Of a stretch of 26,734 bases of DNA, positions 23,962 through 26,734 are shown piece by piece. Origin of the DNA: Lachnoclostridium sp. UBA903 (GTDB lineage: Bacteria; Bacillota; Clostridia; Lachnospirales; Lachnospiraceae). The notes beneath the pieces were generated by a model that ran no database searches, had not been told where the DNA came from, and saw nothing but the letters and a program-made list of their open reading frames with translations. Both the position numbers and the translations under genes were made by a program. Numbering within the stretch: position 1 is the first letter of the stretch; each line of letters starts with the position of its first letter. The stretch lies in the NCBI GenBank assembly GCA_002294045.1, contig DBEP01000081.1:1-26734 (forward strand). Reading direction: 5' to 3'.

Positions 23962-25659
23962 TTGAGTTTAATGAGCAGTTTATATGTAGGCGTATCCGGT
24001 CTGAGTGCCAGCCAGAACTCTTTAAATACAACGGCCCACAATTTAGCCAATATTGATACCAAGGGTTATGTCAGGCAGCAGGTGGTACAGGCGGACCGTG
24101 CCTATTTGAAATGGGGTGTTACCCACTTATCTACGCTTCAGTCCGGGATGGGTGTTAATATTGCTACCGTAAGACAGGTAAGGGATATGTTTTTGGATAA
24201 GGCATACCGGCAGGAGATAGGCAGACAGGGTTTTTACGAGGTACAGTACGAAGCAGTACAGGAAGTGGAAAGCATGTTCGGAGAATTGGAAGGAGTTGCT
24301 TTTCAGGATTCTCTGGAAGAACTATGGAAATCCCTGGAGGAATTGTCTAAAACACCGGACCTTATTGAGGTTCGTGCTACCTTGGTGCAGAATGCGGAAT
24401 CCTTTCTGGAGCGTGCCGAAATTATATACAACCAGTTAAAGGCGTACCAGGTTAACCTGAATACCCAGATTCAGGATAAAGTAAGCCGTATTAATGAAAT
24501 TGCGGAGGGTATTAAAGATTTAAATGATAAAATAAGCCGTTACGAAAGCAACGGGCTGGAAAATGCAAATGATTTGCGCGATGAACGAAACAACCTTCTC
24601 GATGAATTGGGGCAAATCATCAGTATTACTTATAAAGAGAATTCCAACGGTGTTGTAACGGTCAATGCGGAAGGGGTACAATTAGTCGGCGAAACGAATG
24701 TCTATAAAATGGGTACGGCCAAGGTCAGTGAGTCCTCCAATCTTTTAAAGCCGGTGTGGGTCAGCTATGGCAATGTGGATGTATTCAATCTGGACCGGGC
24801 CACTTCCTCTGAAAATAATACGGATATTGGTTCCTTAAAGGGGCTTTTGGTATCCAGAGGAGACGATACGGCCAATTATACGGATATGTTTCTGGCCCTG
24901 GATGAATATAACAATACGATTAATACCTCGGTTATAATGACGGTTCAGGCTCAGTTCGACCAGTTAATCCATGGCGTGGTTACCGCCATTAATGATATTT
25001 TATGTCCCAATAAGGAAATTACTTTAGCAGACGGAACTACAATAACCGTGCTGGACGAAGAAAATGCGCCGGTAGGCATGGACAGCGACTACACCATGGG
25101 ACAGGCGTTGTTTAACCGTAAATCCATGGACCGGTACGAGGCCGTCGATGTAGAAGTACTGGATGAAGACGGCAACCTTCAGACCATAACCGTAAGGAAA
25201 TATAACGAAGAAGACCCGGATGACTATTATTCCCTCTTTACCTTGGGTGAGATTGAAATTAATCCGGAGATTAGTAATAATTATTCTTTAATACCATTAA
25301 GTTCTAACAGCCGTACCGGAGAAGTGGATGTTAAAACGGCAGAAGCTTTGGTTTCAAAGTGGCAGGAAGGTTTTGCAGTCCTTTCACCCAACTCATTAAC
25401 AGTGTATAGCTTCAACGATTATTACACGGCTTTTATCGGTGAACTGGCTAACCGCGGTGAGCAGCTTGGAAATATCAGCTCCAACCAGGCAACTCTTACC
25501 AGTAATATTGACAACCAGAGACAGCAGGTTGCGGGAGTGTCTTCGGATGAAGAATTAACCAACCTGATTAAATATCAGCATGCCTATAATGCATCATCCA
25601 GGTATATTACCGTAATAGATGAAATGCTGGAGCATATTATTTCCACATTAGGAAGATAA
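23962..25659 (+). CDS. flgK: Flagellar hook-associated protein 1 (FlgK)
   Basis: 565 aa. This is the first junction protein between hook and filament. The conserved N-terminus reads MSSLYVGVSGLSASQNSLNT, then TAHNLANIDTKGYVRQ, and the C-terminus ends NLIKYQHAYNASSRYITVID, then EMLEHIIS. The two ends form the coiled-coil D0 rod domain. The likely start is the TTG at 23962, because AGGTG lies 7 bp upstream; the ATG at 23971 is too far. The variable middle domain covers about residues 250-470. The gene is followed after 26 bp by a second, different flgK-like gene. Confidence 0.94.
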   Translation: MSLMSSLYVGVSGLSASQNSLNTTAHNLANIDTKGYVRQQVVQADRAYLKWGVTHLSTLQSGMGVNIATVRQVRDMFLDKAYRQEIGRQGFYEVQYEAVQEVESMFGELEGVAFQDSLEELWKSLEELSKTPDLIEVRATLVQNAESFLERAEIIYNQLKAYQVNLNTQIQDKVSRINEIAEGIKDLNDKISRYESNGLENANDLRDERNNLLDELGQIISITYKENSNGVVTVNAEGVQLVGETNVYKMGTAKVSESSNLLKPVWVSYGNVDVFNLDRATSSENNTDIGSLKGLLVSRGDDTANYTDMFLALDEYNNTINTSVIMTVQAQFDQLIHGVVTAINDILCPNKEITLADGTTITVLDEENAPVGMDSDYTMGQALFNRKSMDRYEAVDVEVLDEDGNLQTITVRKYNEEDPDDYYSLFTLGEIEINPEISNNYSLIPLSSNSRTGEVDVKTAEALVSKWQEGFAVLSPNSLTVYSFNDYYTAFIGELANRGEQLGNISSNQATLTSNIDNQRQQVAGVSSDEELTNLIKYQHAYNASSRYITVIDEMLEHIISTLGR

Positions 25660-25685
25660 ATATTAAGAATGCAGAGGTGAAAAAC

Positions 25686-26734
25686 ATGCCGTCAACTTTT
25701 TTTGGATTAAGTATAGGTACCACCGGACTGTATACCTATCAGGCAGCGTTAAATACAACAGCCCACAATATTGCCAACACGGAAACGGAAGGTTATACCA
25801 GACAAATATTAAACCAAAAGGCAGGTGTTGCCCTGAGAGTCAACAGCTCTTACGGTATGGCCGGTACCGGTGTTGATGTTACGGGAATTACCCAGGCCAG
25901 GAACGCTTATTATGATTTAAAATTCAGAACTAATAATACAATATATGGTGAATATTCTGCCAAGTATTATTTTATGACAGAAATTGAAAATTATTTTAAC
26001 GAAGTAAGCCTGGAGGGCTTTACCACTTCTTTTGATACCTTTTATTCAAGTTTACAGGGCTTATCGTCGGATTCCGCTAATTTAACAAAAAGAACAGAGT
26101 TAACGAACTATGCCAAGAGCCTGACGGAATATTTTAACAGTATGGCTACCAGTTTACAGAGTATACAGGAAGAATGTAATTTTGAGGTGAAAAATCAGGT
26201 TGACCGGATTAATTCCTTTGCGGCACAGATTGCAACGCTGACCAAGCAGATTAATACGTTGGAATCCAGCGGCGGAACTGCAAATGACCTAAGGGACCAA
26301 AGGCAGCTGCTGTTGGATGATTTATCTGAAATCGTCAACGTTACCTACACCGAAAATGTGGTTGGGGATAACGTAGGAGTCACCAGCTTTACCGTTAAAA
26401 TAAACGGACAGACATTGGTTGATACCAATAATTACAATACCTTAAAAGTGGTCCCGAGAACGGAAAAAGCGAATCTGAATGATATTGACGGTCTTTATGA
26501 TATAATGTGGGAAAACGGAAATTCTTTCAATACCCAGAGTACAACTTTAGGAGGATATCTCAAAGCCTTAATTGAAGTAAGGGATGGAAACAACGGCGAA
26601 ACATTACGTGGGGAAATCGGCTCAATTGAGACCGTAACCCAGGCAGACGGAACCGTAACTAACGAGGTTGTATTGTCCAGCGCCAATATCAATGAAATTG
26701 AAAAATTAAATACATCATTTGCCACACAGAAAGT
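25686..26734 (+). CDS. flgK: Second FlgK-like hook-associated protein (cut by window edge)
   Basis: 349 complete codons run to the window end without a stop. The start MPSTFFGLSIGTTGLYTYQA, then ALNTTAHNIANTETEGYTRQ, is the FlgK N-terminal D0 motif, and ANDLRDQRQLLLDDLSEIVN corresponds to the D1 segment also present in the first FlgK (ANDLRDERNNLLDELGQIIS). AGAGGTGA precedes the ATG at 25686. The two proteins differ through most of the region visible, so this is an old paralogue, not a recent copy. Symbol as for the family; the locus would need its own name. Confidence 0.9.
   Translation, partial: MPSTFFGLSIGTTGLYTYQAALNTTAHNIANTETEGYTRQILNQKAGVALRVNSSYGMAGTGVDVTGITQARNAYYDLKFRTNNTIYGEYSAKYYFMTEIENYFNEVSLEGFTTSFDTFYSSLQGLSSDSANLTKRTELTNYAKSLTEYFNSMATSLQSIQEECNFEVKNQVDRINSFAAQIATLTKQINTLESSGGTANDLRDQRQLLLDDLSEIVNVTYTENVVGDNVGVTSFTVKINGQTLVDTNNYNTLKVVPRTEKANLNDIDGLYDIMWENGNSFNTQSTTLGGYLKALIEVRDGNNGETLRGEIGSIETVTQADGTVTNEVVLSSANINEIEKLNTSFATQK

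Noticed and set aside
1..26734. CRISPR arrays, tRNA and rRNA genes
   Set aside because: No regularly spaced direct repeats, cloverleaf-like segments or rRNA core sequences were seen on either strand.

Overview
The window looks like chromosome from a motile, low-GC, Gram-positive anaerobe of the Lachnospiraceae/Clostridia type. The evidence is AT-rich intergenic DNA, strong AGGAGG ribosome sites, consensus vegetative promoters with 17-bp spacers, a YesM/YesN two-component pair beside a sugar ABC transporter, a holin-like toxin gene, an HPr-like small protein and a flagellar flgM-flgN-flgK-flgK cluster. The species cannot be named from this sequence alone.

Layout. (1) 1-4.2 kb, minus strand: histidine kinase, AraC-type response regulator and the start of a heparinase II/III-like lyase gene, one operon. 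(2) 4.6-7.9 kb, plus strand: lipoprotein solute-binding protein and two permeases of a carbohydrate ABC importer, divergent from (1) and probably controlled by it. Two short ORFs that look like protein C-termini (4343-4480 and 7937-8080) flank the transporter and suggest lost genes. (3) 8.2-8.55 kb: a small type I toxin-antitoxin locus, with a 34-aa membrane peptide on the minus strand and a promoter-to-terminator antisense RNA on the plus strand. (4) 8.77-10.85 kb: a consensus promoter, an HPr-like protein without the phospho-histidine, then deoC and deoD for nucleoside salvage. (5) 10.9-15.3 kb, minus strand: a topoisomerase IV-type parE-parC pair separated by a 159-bp MITE-like element. (6) 15.4-17.9 kb: paired hairpins, a PHP-domain phosphoesterase, a promoter followed at once by a terminator-like hairpin, and lysA. 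(7) 17.9-22.9 kb: a 5-kb island with an ECF sigma factor, a membrane protein, an ABC ATPase and two permeases. (8) 23.1 kb to the end: flgM, flgN, flgK and a second, partial flgK-like gene.

The two most notable observations are these. The sigma/ABC island lies inside a split rho-independent terminator. The 11-bp left arm (17894-17904) and its exact complement (22922-22932) are 5 kb apart, and a 12-bp direct repeat with one mismatch marks both junctions. Removing the island rebuilds a perfect terminator for lysA. The island carries no recombinase. Its sigma gene has an ECF-type promoter (TGAAAC, 17 bp, CGAA) just upstream, which suggests autoregulation of the export module. Second, the toxin-antitoxin locus at 8.2-8.55 kb can be read to the level of promoters, RNAs and terminators, and a 14-bp inverted repeat flanks it.

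All calls come from reading the sequence and recalling families. No database search or folding calculation was run.
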